Assembly (NCBI GenBank): GCA_022749755.1
Contig: CM040452.1
Location: forward strand, 7,210,350 to 7,274,349
Length of the DNA: 64,000 nucleotides
Origin: Azadirachta indica
Lineage: Eukaryota > Streptophyta > Magnoliopsida > Sapindales > Meliaceae
Direction of reading: 5' to 3'
Shown here: one piece after another, positions 1-11,000 of the stretch
How the letters are laid out: every line of letters begins with the position of its first letter
Numbering within the stretch: position 1 is the stretch's first letter
Notes under the pieces: generated by a model
What the model saw: the letters and a program-made list of their open reading frames with translations, nothing else
Database searches by the model: none
Told to the model about the DNA's origin: nothing
Translations under genes and position numbers: made by a program

Positions 1-159
1 CTTTGTTTTTAATTGTGACTTTCATCAACAGATCTTGATATGAGATGCTTCTAAATTTTTCCTCACTTGATGAGAAATATCCTTCAACTTTTGAATTTGT
101 TTGGCTATACGGTAACACGAATGCTTTTTGAAAGAAATCTATGACATCTCTATTTGCAG

Positions 160-3100
160 CCTTTCAATTCATGCAGATCCAAAGGGAGGAATTGAAATCG
201 AAAACCTAGTGACAATCCAAGTGAGTGACTTCAACCAAGCTTTAAGGCTGTATAGATTAGGTTGCCGCTTCAGATCTACTGCCTCTACAAATTCAAACAC
301 AACTTCTAGCAGATCTCACTGGTAACTACTTCTTCTTGTAAGTATTTAACAAACCATTGCAGAATTAGGCTAAACAACTTAGCCCAACAGCAGCTGAGAG
401 CTAAGTGAAGCTTAAGAATCATTATTAGTTATAAGTGAAGCTAAAAGCTTTAAGATCTGGATGCCAATTTCAGAAACTGCTTAATGATTGGCAACAACAT
501 TATCTAATCTGCTCTAAATCTGCTCTAAATCTGTTCCTCTTTGTCATTACTTCTAATAGCATGATTTGCATATCAATAACCTGCTTCGATGCTCCTGAGA
601 GGCGACGGGAAACAAACAAAATATGGTTGGTTGACCTGGGGGGAAGTGAGCGTGTGCTGAAGACAAAAGCATGGGGGAGAAGGCTTGATGAAGGAAAAGC
701 CATTAATTTGTCACTTTGTGCTCTTGGAGATGTCATTAACGCCCTTCAAAGGAAAAAGCGACATGTACCTTACAGGTAACAGGAAACTCAACTCAGAAAA
801 GCCTATCTCAACAACATGTACTCGGCTACATATAATAATGCATATAAATTTCTTTTGTATTTTCTGCAAATAAAAGAGAAGATTACCAAAAATAAACTCA
901 AATTTGGTAACATGGGATGAGACCTAAAGAATGAGAATCATCTTAGGTCAGAGATGTCCATCTCTAATTTTTCCTAAAGAAGCAGATGATCCCCAAAGTT
1001 ATCAGATTCCAATTCTATGAACTATTTGATGCTGAAGGCACCTAACTTCTTTGATGTTGAAAGATTCTAAATGAGAAATTGACTGATATTTTCATTTATC
1101 CTCTTACATTTCTTTTTTTAACAAAATTTTTGTCAAATATGTAGAAGACTTAGAAATACAACATGCTCATAGATACAGATAGCAATTCTTCACTCATGAT
1201 TTCAACTAGTCCATTAGGATTGACTTTTTACTAGGTTCCACCATCATTATAGAAAGAAACCTAACAAACTAGTTGTTACATTTGACAGGAACAGCAAGTT
1301 GACGCAAGTTCTTAAAGATTCCCTTGGTAATTGTATTCTTCCTCATTGGATTCAGATTCTGTTATTTGCAAGAACCATATCAAATAATACAGGAAAAAAG
1401 AATAAGAACTGCCTAACTCTAGTTTGTAACTTGAAAATGACAAGTTCGATTCTTAACTATTAAGTATTACACTAATCATATCCCTTACAACCAAATTAAA
1501 ACAAAATCGTTATCCATGGTTCATAAAGATCTATAATAGGTATCCTAGTTACTGCTTTTTCTAAGATAGTAGAACTATATGATCAAATTAATTATTCTCG
1601 TTTGCATATATTACATGTGGCTTTTTTTTTTTCCTTGAAAAAGAAAAACTCATCAGTTTTATTATCTCCAGGTCAGGATTCAAGGACACTAATGCTTGTC
1701 CATGTCAGCCCTAAAGAAGAAGATTTGTGTGAGACAATATGCACTCTAAATTTTGCAACCAGGGTAAAAAGCATTCACCTAGGGCACGAGGATTCAGATG
1801 TAAGTAGTGCAATATTGTATTTTTTTCTTATAATATTTCAAATAATTTCATTAACTTGGTAACCTGTTAATGAGATCTAGAGTTATGAGATATAGGAAAA
1901 GACACTTGATTCTTGCTAAATATGGTAAAATTACATGAATTTCCAGCAAAAAGATACTAAATGAAAATGAGGTTCAAGACAACAAATTTGCAAAAATTTT
2001 AGATTTTGGAATAACGTTCTAGTGTGTAAAAATACTGCTTATCATGCACTTGCTAAAGAAATATAATTTTTCATACACAGTATATATTGTCAAGAACCTG
2101 TTTTTAGTGTATTTCCTGATACACAAACTTAGAGAAGCAATAGGATAGACTACTAAACTATAGACAAGCATTTGGGTACCAAAGAAAAGAACAAACATAG
2201 ACATTCATACAGAAGCATGAATAATAATTGGTCTCTATCAAAACTCCAACTAGAGAAGTTTTTTCTCTCTCTCTCTCTGTCTTTTTTATATTAAACAAAA
2301 AAATATTAGGTGCATTACCTGGTCAGTTTGCTAGAACCACCATCTCAGCTAATCTCCCCAACCAAAGCTTAGGGTTCCTCTCCCTCATTATAATTGACCA
2401 CCTGCATTTCAATTATGATGAGTAAGATGAAACTGTTGATATTCAGGAAGTAAAAGAAGAGAAAGAAGGTGCAATGAGGCACTTACAGCAACAGATGAAA
2501 AAGATTGAAGAAGAGCGCCTGAGAGTTAGAGGAGAGATTGAGAACTTAAATGAGAAATTAGAAACTCTGACAAGGCCTGGCCATTCTTTCCAAGAGCAAG
2601 TAGAATCTTCCCATTCATCTGCTGAAGAGCCACTATCTAACCTCAAAAATAAGAACAAGACTGGAGATATCACAGCTGTTCCTTTGTCACAATTACCAAG
2701 ATTTATGAGGCCAACTTTTTGCAGCAGAAGGAAGGCAGGAATGAATATTCATACTTCAGAAGGAAAAGAGGAAGCCATTGGGAGAAGAAGAAGGCCATCA
2801 TCTCATCGTGCTGAGTCCGTGACTTTCCCTGTGAAAAACAATTCTGAATACAAATTGGACTGCAGTATTTCAAGATCTAGCTGTTTGGCAGGTTTGAACA
2901 TGAAAAATAGTGCAGACTATGAAACTGAATACAGCCAAGATACATTAGACAGTGATATCAACATTGTTGCTTTCCCAAAGCATGACACATCACAGAGGAC
3001 TTCGGTTCATTCAAGAGATCCTCTCAGTTACCTTGATAAATGTGGAAGTCAAAAGACAGAAAAGTTCAACACCAAAAAATTTTCTAAGGTTGATGATTGG

Positions 3101-3892
3101 CTTTTGCATAAAAATGAGCCCACTGTTGCTGGTATTACTCACAGAAGTAAGCAAGTACTTGCTATTCCAGTCCCAGGGAAGAAACATGGGGGAAGAGGAC
3201 CAAGCACAGCAGAGAAATTAGGTAATGGAAACATGCCTGCATATGACTACATGGTAGAAAATACTGTCAGCCATAATAAAACAAAGAAACAACTTGATGT
3301 CAAGGGAGTTAAAGTCCCCATATCAGAAGTAATTACCGAAAAACCACAAACAATGTTAAAGGATTTATTTGAAATGGACTCAGGAGAGGATTTGATATCA
3401 TCATCTCATGTACTAGAAGGCCAAACAAGGATAGAAATGCAAGATTTTGGAGATAGCTTGTCAATAGAGGATACAACTAGCACTCCTTCTGTGGCAGATA
3501 TGCACTGTGGTAGATTGAATCAATATAAAGATGATGATGAAATCTACACAATGTCTATAATGCAGCCAGTGAAAGGTGACATGTGTTGTCCAGACAGCAT
3601 GATAAAGCGTAATGGGTACATGTCTCCATCTGAATCAGATGATAGTATCGTCGAATCAAAAGGAGATTCTGGTGTTTCTTTCTCAATATCGGAACTAGAA
3701 TCACGCTGTCGACAGACGTCTACAGAAATAGATATAAAAGACAGAGAAAAAAAAGAACTTCAAGCCTCTTCTCAACCTTCTCCGTGCTCTGTCAAACTGA
3801 GATCCCAAAGAGCTAAAGTGAATCATGACCTAAATGTGCCATACATCATATCACAAGGAAGTACACAGAGTGAGGGTGAGAAATGTTTGTAA
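160..3892 (+). CDS. Kinesin-14 family motor protein (KIN-14T-like), 3' part of the gene
   Basis: Microtubule motor ATPase; the 5' part lies outside the window. Five exons can be joined in frame: 160-321, 560-775, 1289-1326, 1672-1799 and 2447-3892. All introns are GT-AG, and together the exons give 662 codons plus TAA. Visible motor motifs are the switch I region NTTSSRSHC (joined across the first intron), the switch II region VDLGGSER with GG where most kinesins have AG, and [18 protein letters not shown]. The motor ends at [10 protein letters not shown], followed by a short coiled coil ([20 protein letters not shown]) and a long, low-complexity tail of about 430 residues rich in Ser and charged residues. 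A motor followed by a C-terminal tail, with the VDLGGSER variant, fits plant KIN-14T (At1g55550-type) proteins; this subgroup call is from memory of the family. The reading frame is intact, so the gene looks functional. Sequence before 160 has stops in all frames near its start and is probably intron. Confidence 0.88.
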
Positions 3893-3924
3893 TCAACTTA
3901 AGCGCTGATATATGAAGCTTCCAG

Positions 3925-4000
3925 AATCTTACAATTTGCTTTTATTGTAATCCTCAATCTAACTAATTAAGATTCACAATCTTACAATTTGCTTTTATTG
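3925..4000 (+). repeat. Short direct repeat in kinesin 3' flank
   Basis: A 23-bp block beginning AATCTTACAATTTGCTTTTA occurs at 3925-3947 and again at 3978-4000, a 53-bp period. It lies just after the kinesin stop, in the likely 3' UTR. Confidence 0.8.
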
Positions 4001-4467
4001 CATGTTGGCAGGAATATATTGCGTCCTCAAACAGAAGGTTCAGATATTATGTGTCAGTGCTCTTCTAGGTTTGGGATTCTATGACTTAGGGTTTGACCAT
4101 GATTTCTTCCACGGTTTAATGCTTTGAAGTGGTTCTATTGAAGGATAGAAGAAGTTGAGCAGTTTTGACATGCTGGCGAATAGGGTTAACTCCAATAAAG
4201 GAATGCTACATCGATATACTTGGGTAATTATACAGGAAGAATCATATGATTTCATTGCGTCATCTAAAGGCCTGCACAAGCTCTGTGCCAACCAATGTGG
4301 TTGGATTTCTCCATGAAAAGAGTCATGAGAATGATGAGGCTACCAAGACCTATCAGGCAGGCTGAACTCATATTTTGTCCACGTATATATGTTTTTGTGT
4401 ATCTACTTTTTCCTATATTTTATGTGGTAATTGGTTTTCTCCATATATTAGAATCTTGGGGATGCGT

Positions 4468-4549
4468 TTGCATGCTGCTTGCAGTATCATGTTATTCGTC
4501 CATTCTATATAATGGAATTGGTTATGTTGCATGCTGCTTGCAGTATCAT
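4468..4549 (+). repeat. Short direct repeat
   Basis: A 23-bp block containing GCATGCTGCTTGCAGTATCA occurs at 4468-4490 and 4527-4549 (59-bp period). It looks like a small local duplication with diverged intervening sequence. Confidence 0.8.
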
Positions 4550-5520
4550 TTTTTACTGCTGTCATAAAAGATTTGAAAGAGAGTTGTCAAGGACTCAGTT
4601 TGTACAGCCTCCTTTCTTTTTTTTTCCTCTTTATGCCAGAAGTAGATTCTCGCTTGATTAACACTTGTCAACATATGATGTCCCATTCAATAGATATTCA
4701 ATTTTCAGTGATCAGAATAAATTTTACACAGGTTAAGACTCACTTATGAACAAGCATTGCAATTAATTCGGCTTTAAGATAATGGAAGTAATTTAAACAG
4801 ATTTGTAGCTTACTAGAGAATTTGTGTAGTAGTGAAAAGAACTATAATCATGATATGCAGAAAAATTTATTTTGCTCTATTTATTAACAATGATCAACAG
4901 ATTAACAAAAGAATGCACCTTAAGCAATCAACATAGAAAGGGAAAACAAACTGTTAGATGGACAAGTAACAATCCCTAATTATCTGAAAATATAATTATC
5001 AACTAAATGATATTTTTTAAATGGTCCAGCTTATTTATAAATGGATAACTTACATGGTTCAATGAAGTCCAAATTAGGATGGACATGAAATGGTTTCTTA
5101 CTGTTTTTTCTTAAAACTTGTCAATTCTGTAAGCTACGACTGAAAAATTTAGCAGAAAATACAACTGGTGGGGGCAGTATATGCAAAGGAAAAGAGGATA
5201 GAGATGATATCTCCTCAATAAAAGCTAGCAGCAGCACAAAAGAAAGACATTGAGCAAGAACATACCTGCCCGTTGATGGAAAGCCTCTTGTAAGACTTAA
5301 TCACTAGTAAAGCCGGTGCTTGATATTGTGATGAAAAAATGAATCCCATTCAGACTTAGTTCTTTAATTGTGTGCACCAATGAATCTGGTTCTGGAAGAA
5401 AGCCACCATCTGACTGTACAGTCATCAGATTGGGTCTTACAAACACGGTAGGAAGTTAAAATGTCTCAAGTGGTCATATTGCATTAATCATCAAAGCATC
5501 TTGTATGGATGGAGATAGAA

Positions 5521-7197
5521 TTATACCCTATCCTCATCAAATTCAAACAGTTCAAAAAGTTCACTCAGCAGATGCTCACAAATATGCAACTGCCTATTTA
5601 ACTTGCATAGGATGTGGTAGATTCTATCAAAATCAGGACGGGATGTGTCTCCTGCTACAAATTCAAGAACTCTGTTACTCACTTCAATGTAACTACATCC
5701 TGGCATCTTTCTAACACCTGTGTCCCTCATCACCTTTCTTATCATTCCAGATTCATTCCACCTTCCAAAAGAAGCATATATATTAGATAAAATTGCATAA
5801 TTTCCACTGTTATGGGGCTCCAATTTTATCAGATTCTGCAAAGCATGCTCTCCTAGCTCAACATCACCATAAATATTAGAAGCTGCAAGAAGAGAGCCCC
5901 ATATAGCTGCATTTGCCTTGAATGGCATTATTCTAATTAGTTGCCGTGCCTCTTGGAGGTAACCAGCACGACTGAGTAAATCAATCATGCAACCGTAGTG
6001 CTCAATCTTTGGTTCAATCCCATACCTTGATTTCATTACGTCGAAATACCAGTGACCCAATTCAGCCAAGCCAACATGGCTACAAGCAGAAAGGATAGCA
6101 ATGAAAGTAATCTCATTTGGTCTAATTCTAGCCCTCTCCATGCAAGAGAACATATCAAGGGCTTCTCTTCCAAGCCCATGCAGTGCTAGTCCAGCAATCA
6201 TGGTAGTCCATGTTATAACACTCTTATTCTTCATGTTCTCAAATACCTGCAAAGCCTTTCCTATTTTTCCAGATTTTGCATACATGTCTATCAGTGCATT
6301 GTTCAGAGGCACAGTTTTATGCAATCCATATTTATCTATATAGTTGTGTATCCACTCTCCCAGTTCAAGTGCTCCCAAGTGAGCACAAGCAGAAAGTGCA
6401 GCCAACATAGCAATTTCATCAGGTTGCACATTTTCAAGCTGCATTCTTCTAAATATAGCAATTGCCTCATTAGGCAGGTCCATTTGAGCATACCCTGCAA
6501 TCAAAGCAGTCCATGAAATCACATTCCTTTCAGTCATGCGCTCGAATAAAGCCCGAGCATTGCACAGATCACCAACCTTTACATACCCAGCAACCATGCT
6601 GTTCCAAAGCGCAACATCTCCAACTCTCTGGCTCAATCCATCGAACAGTTTTCGAGCATCCCAGATGCATTTACAGGAAGCATACATTTGTATCAGTGCC
6701 GTGACAACATGAACATCCGAGTCCAATCCAATTCCTATCGTTTGACAATGAATCTCTCTCCCCATTTCAATCGCCGATAACTTAACAACCGCTTTTAACA
6801 CAAAAGGGAACGAATAACTGTCAGGTCTCAAGCGGCTGGCTTGAATTTTATTGTAAAGAACGATAGCATTCGAGGGAAATTCGGTGTTAGAGAGAGCATT
6901 GATCATGGTGTTATATAGATATACGTCTGGTTGGGATTTGTGGCTGAAGACTGAATATGCATAATCGGAGAAGCCCAAAGAAGAGCAGAAGTTAATAAAT
7001 CGGCTAAGGTGAAGATTATCTTGGTCAAGACCTCTAACCATCATAAACCCATGTGCGCCATATATGTGTTCGACGTTTGAGCACTGTTTTAGCAAAGTAA
7101 ACAGGTTTGCAGTCGTTGTACATAAGAGACGTTTGTGTATCAGTAAAGAGGAAAGTGATACTAATTTACTTTGAGAGAAATGGTGTAAGAAAATCAT
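5521..7197 (-). CDS. PLS-class pentatricopeptide-repeat protein, E subgroup
   Basis: Intronless 558-codon gene. Proteins of this class bind specific RNA bases in mitochondria or plastids, most often for C-to-U editing. The N-terminus (MIFLHHFSQSKLVSLSSLLI) is basic, Ser-rich and lacks acidic residues, as expected of an organelle targeting peptide. From about residue 60 there are repeated P, L and S motifs, for example DVYLYNTMINAL, VALWNSMVAGYVK, NVISWTALIAGYAQ, NNALIDMYAKSGKI and SVITWTTMIAGLALHG. The E region runs from AAIWGSLLAASNIYGDVELG through GCSYIEVSNRVLEFVAGD. There is no DYW deaminase domain, so an editing role would need a deaminase partner. The overall pattern resembles At5g56310 of Arabidopsis; that assignment is an inference. 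The start is the first ATG, immediately before the targeting-like region. Its 5' end faces the Pur-alpha gene. Confidence 0.92.
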   Translation of the reverse strand: MIFLHHFSQSKLVSLSSLLIHKRLLCTTTANLFTLLKQCSNVEHIYGAHGFMMVRGLDQDNLHLSRFINFCSSLGFSDYAYSVFSHKSQPDVYLYNTMINALSNTEFPSNAIVLYNKIQASRLRPDSYSFPFVLKAVVKLSAIEMGREIHCQTIGIGLDSDVHVVTALIQMYASCKCIWDARKLFDGLSQRVGDVALWNSMVAGYVKVGDLCNARALFERMTERNVISWTALIAGYAQMDLPNEAIAIFRRMQLENVQPDEIAMLAALSACAHLGALELGEWIHNYIDKYGLHKTVPLNNALIDMYAKSGKIGKALQVFENMKNKSVITWTTMIAGLALHGLGREALDMFSCMERARIRPNEITFIAILSACSHVGLAELGHWYFDVMKSRYGIEPKIEHYGCMIDLLSRAGYLQEARQLIRIMPFKANAAIWGSLLAASNIYGDVELGEHALQNLIKLEPHNSGNYAILSNIYASFGRWNESGMIRKVMRDTGVRKMPGCSYIEVSNRVLEFVAGDTSRPDFDRIYHILCKLNRQLHICEHLLSELFELFEFDEDRV

Positions 7198-8090
7198 CTT
7201 TAAAGCTTCATATAAAAATTAGAAGGAACTTTTTGTCTTTATCGGGTGTACTTATTATAATTGACTGACCGTTGCCTAAAGCAGAGTACTTTAACTATTA
7301 CTAGCATAAAGCCCAATCTTCTTAATAACAAAATTTTTGGTAAATAAGATGAGACAAAAAAGTGGTCGTGAATCGGCAGTACTCAAGGCATTATCTTTAG
7401 CAAATGGTTTGCTAGTAAAAGGCAATCACAAAGCCCAAAAATGATTCCTTGAAGTTGAAGAGGTGGGTTAAGCAGTTCGTTGATTAGATGTCATCAAGCT
7501 TGGACTTTGCGTCAGTTAAAAAGTGTGTCCAAGTAAGTAATTGCCGCCAGTCAGGAGATGGAAGAAAAGAAAAAGATAAAATGCGATCGAGACTACGGAA
7601 TTTTGATGTGCGTTACTTGTTTTCGGATAGATACGTAGAAATCAATCATGCAATATAATTACTGCAGCTCAGCAAAGTGCCAAGCAAGCAGCTGTAGTAG
7701 TTGTAAACTAGTGATGAATAGTACTGTAGTGCAACTCATTGTAATGAAAATAGCAAGGTTTTTATTTTTTTTAAATTAATAAAAAAGTTTTTCTTTTGTT
7801 TTTTTAAAATAATAAAACATGAATATGGGAAGAGAAATACTAGTTAGTACTGAGTCAATTCCCATTATCCTTCTCCTTTCATAATCCCTAATACCCACAA
7901 CCACTTTCTTGACCAACATGCCGGTTCAATAACACAAACCCCACTTCAATTTCTCTCTCAGATCTACTTTTAGTACATTCAGAAACGCTTACCTACCATT
8001 GTTAGTAAGTAAAGGAAATAGGTGTATGTTTGGTTTCTGGACTGAGTAAACTCAGTCATATATTAATTTCTTAATAATATTATTGGTAGA
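7198..8090. promoter_or_regulatory. Divergent promoter region of PPR and Pur-alpha genes
   Basis: This 893-bp stretch lies between two outward-facing start codons, so it must hold both promoters and 5' UTRs. It is AT-rich, with T/A runs near 7757-7815. I see no clear TATA box that I would assign to either gene. Confidence 0.5.
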
Positions 8091-11000
8091 ATGGAAGGCA
8101 ATTCCGGCGGAGGAGGAGGTGGTGCTGGCAGTAGTGTTGCTGGCAGTGTTGGTGGAAGTGGAGGTGGAGGTGGAGGTGGAGGGAATGACGTGGAGCTTGT
8201 TTGCAAAACGTTACAGGTTGAACATAAGCTTTTCTACTTCGATCTCAAAGAGAATCCACGTGGCCGATACTTGAAAATCTCTGAAAAAACTTCAGCCACT
8301 AGGTCCACTATCATCGTTCCTTTCTCTGGCATTTCTTGGTTCCTCGATCTCTTTAATTACTATGTGAATTCAGATGATCATGAACTCTTCAGCAAGGAAT
8401 TGCAGCTCGACACCAAGGCAATAACTTTCTTGCTCATCTTTTCTCTTCTTTCCATATAAGTGTCTATATTTATTAACAGGAATTCGGACTTTCAACAGGT
8501 ATTTTATTTTGACATTGGCGAGAACAGAAGGGGTCGATTTTTGAAGGTATTATTTCCCTAAAAAATTCGTACTTTTTCAATTATATGCTTATTTTTCTTA
8601 CTGTACTGTTATGTTTCTCGATTATATTATGTACACTTAGCATATAAATTGAGTCATTAGTAATCATCATTTGAATTGAAATCTGCATATCTAAGTACCC
8701 TTCTGTGAGAATTGCTTTTATGACCGTTCAAACTATTAAGTGTACACATATTCTTTAGTGCATATAGTAGATTTGAAATGACTAAATTAAATACCAAGTT
8801 CGAATACCAGATGGCTCTTCTTAGTTTCTCTATGTCCATAATTTGATTTTAATTTATATGTAAAGTTTACAGCAGCGGTAATGGTACAGTGAACAAGTTA
8901 TTTTAATTTTTTTATGACCAGGTAGCTTTTTAAAATTGTTTGCTGGTTGCTAGGATATTCATATGTCACTTTGAAGTTTATTTAGAATCTTTAAATGACT
9001 TGCAGTTAAGATCAATAACAAAAATGCAGGCCTACAGTGGGGTACACAACAATAACATAATGATTTCGCATCTATTTGTCTCCAAATTCTTCTCAAAACT
9101 AACCTGAAACTCATTTTGTAAAATTTCATAAACAAGGGGGAGAATTTCTTGTTTCTGGATGAGTTGAACTTTTTATACATCCAAAGAGAGCATGCTTTCC
9201 TTTTACCTCTTGCTTTGGCATGCTGCCTTTTACTGTTGCACTTGAATTAATAGTACTTGTCAGAAACATGCACTACTGCTTTGGGTGACTTTATACACCT
9301 GCTCTTATGTTGGTTTGCTCCAAATTAGCTCCAAAGTCATTTAACCTATTTTAGTTGCAACATTTAATTACATCTTCCTAATTGTGTGTCAGACTCCGCA
9401 CTCTTTGAATCTTCACTGTGGTGCTTCCTGCTTGCTTATATGGTCGTTTTGTTCTCTGGATTTGTCATTCTTGAAAGTAATTTCTGTTGGTCATTTTCTA
9501 AATGCATGTTTGAAGCCTGTTCTCAATTCTTCTATTAAGTTAATTTAAAAGTTATCTTATGGATAAAATACCAAGACACAAATTATTAGCACTCTTGTCT
9601 AATAAACATGTTAACTACCTTCAATTAAATGGCACCACACTTGTTTGTTGAGTGTGTAAATCTCAAAGTCAGCTCAGCTTGATTGGTTGAAAATCAACCA
9701 TGGAAGCTCAATATTCATAGCTTTGCCTAGGGGTAAGAACAATTTTAAGAACAGGATGGGTTGCGAGATTCCGTGACTGTACAGAGAGCATAAAAGCTCT
9801 AATACTGCAAGCAAAATGATTTTACTGACGTAATTGAGGAACTTTGTGTTTGTTTATTGAATGTCATGATTCATTAGACCAGTTTAGTTAGGAGCTAGGG
9901 CCTCATGAAACTATATTTACTAAGCTATCCAATTAAACCAAGATCTTGTAAAGCATACTAGATTGAATGCTTCATCTGGTAAAATTGGTACAAATGTTGT
10001 ACTCAAAAAAGTCTTTTTCTTTGACGTGAAACTTTTAAATGTTTATAATCTTTATATGGTTCTTTCTCAACCAAAAACAAAAATCATGTATTGAGATTGC
10101 AGTTCAAACATGAATCTTGTGATATGTCCAAGTTTCTTAACACTGCGTAACTCATTGGTTTGCTCATAACCTTGTAGAACTCTGAACTGAAATCATTATC
10201 ATTGGCTCAGTGGCTAACCTGTTGCGTTCGACTTATATATGCTGAAAGACTTTTCATGAGGAGGCTGCTGTAGCAAGATTATATTCTCTTTGTGCTAGAA
10301 AGGAAAAATAATACTTCAATTTTTTGTAGTAGTCTGGAAAAAAATTTGAATTTTGGTGGAAGTTATGTTAAATCTTGAATCACCTTTATTTCCTTTTACT
10401 GGTCTGGCGGAAAAGCTGTTTTAGGCAATTAATGTTTACTTCAGCAATCATTTGGAGGTTTCCAGCTACTGCTTACTTAGGTGCCTCATCAGGGTAAACA
10501 ATGAATTCTAAATTGCTGTGGTAGAAAGGAGTATATCCAATAAGCTATAAATCATAAATGCCAGATATTGCACTTTATTTAGTCCATCTGTTGGGCAATG
10601 CTAACTTTCTTGCTGTCAACTGATTGCTCTAAACTGTAATCTACTTTGGCTGGTGATTGAATAAAGTCTCTTTGTGGCAACAATTTTAGCAGTCTTGTGT
10701 TATCTGAGGATTTTGTGGCTAGATAAAGATTTCAGAAGGTGCTGGATGTGGATAGAGATCTCTTTGCATTCCAGTCTTATAGAGAATTGATAGTGATGGT
10801 GAAGCAACCAGTCAAGCCAAGTCCAAGCCCTAAACCACTAAGAGCCACTTTTGATCCAAAATTTCAATCAGTATTAACTTTTATTGATTTCCTTTTACAT
10901 ATTACATTAATATAGAATTAATTCTGGAGCGTATAAATTTCTTAATGATTTAATTTGTATCTCCACATGATAACCAAACAATATCCATTGTTGGCTGATT

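Larger units (their letters stand above)
3893..5520. other. Intergenic region between convergent genes
   Basis: This separates the ends of the kinesin gene (+) and the PPR gene (-), so it should hold both 3' UTRs. I see no convincing gene. Short open frames at 4295-4749 read through hydrophobic, T-rich sequence with no recognisable domain. Two short direct repeats are listed separately. Confidence 0.6.

Noticed and set aside
4295..4749. Possible small membrane proteins after the kinesin gene
   Set aside because: Overlapping T-rich frames without a domain, and partly composed of a 59-bp-period repeat.
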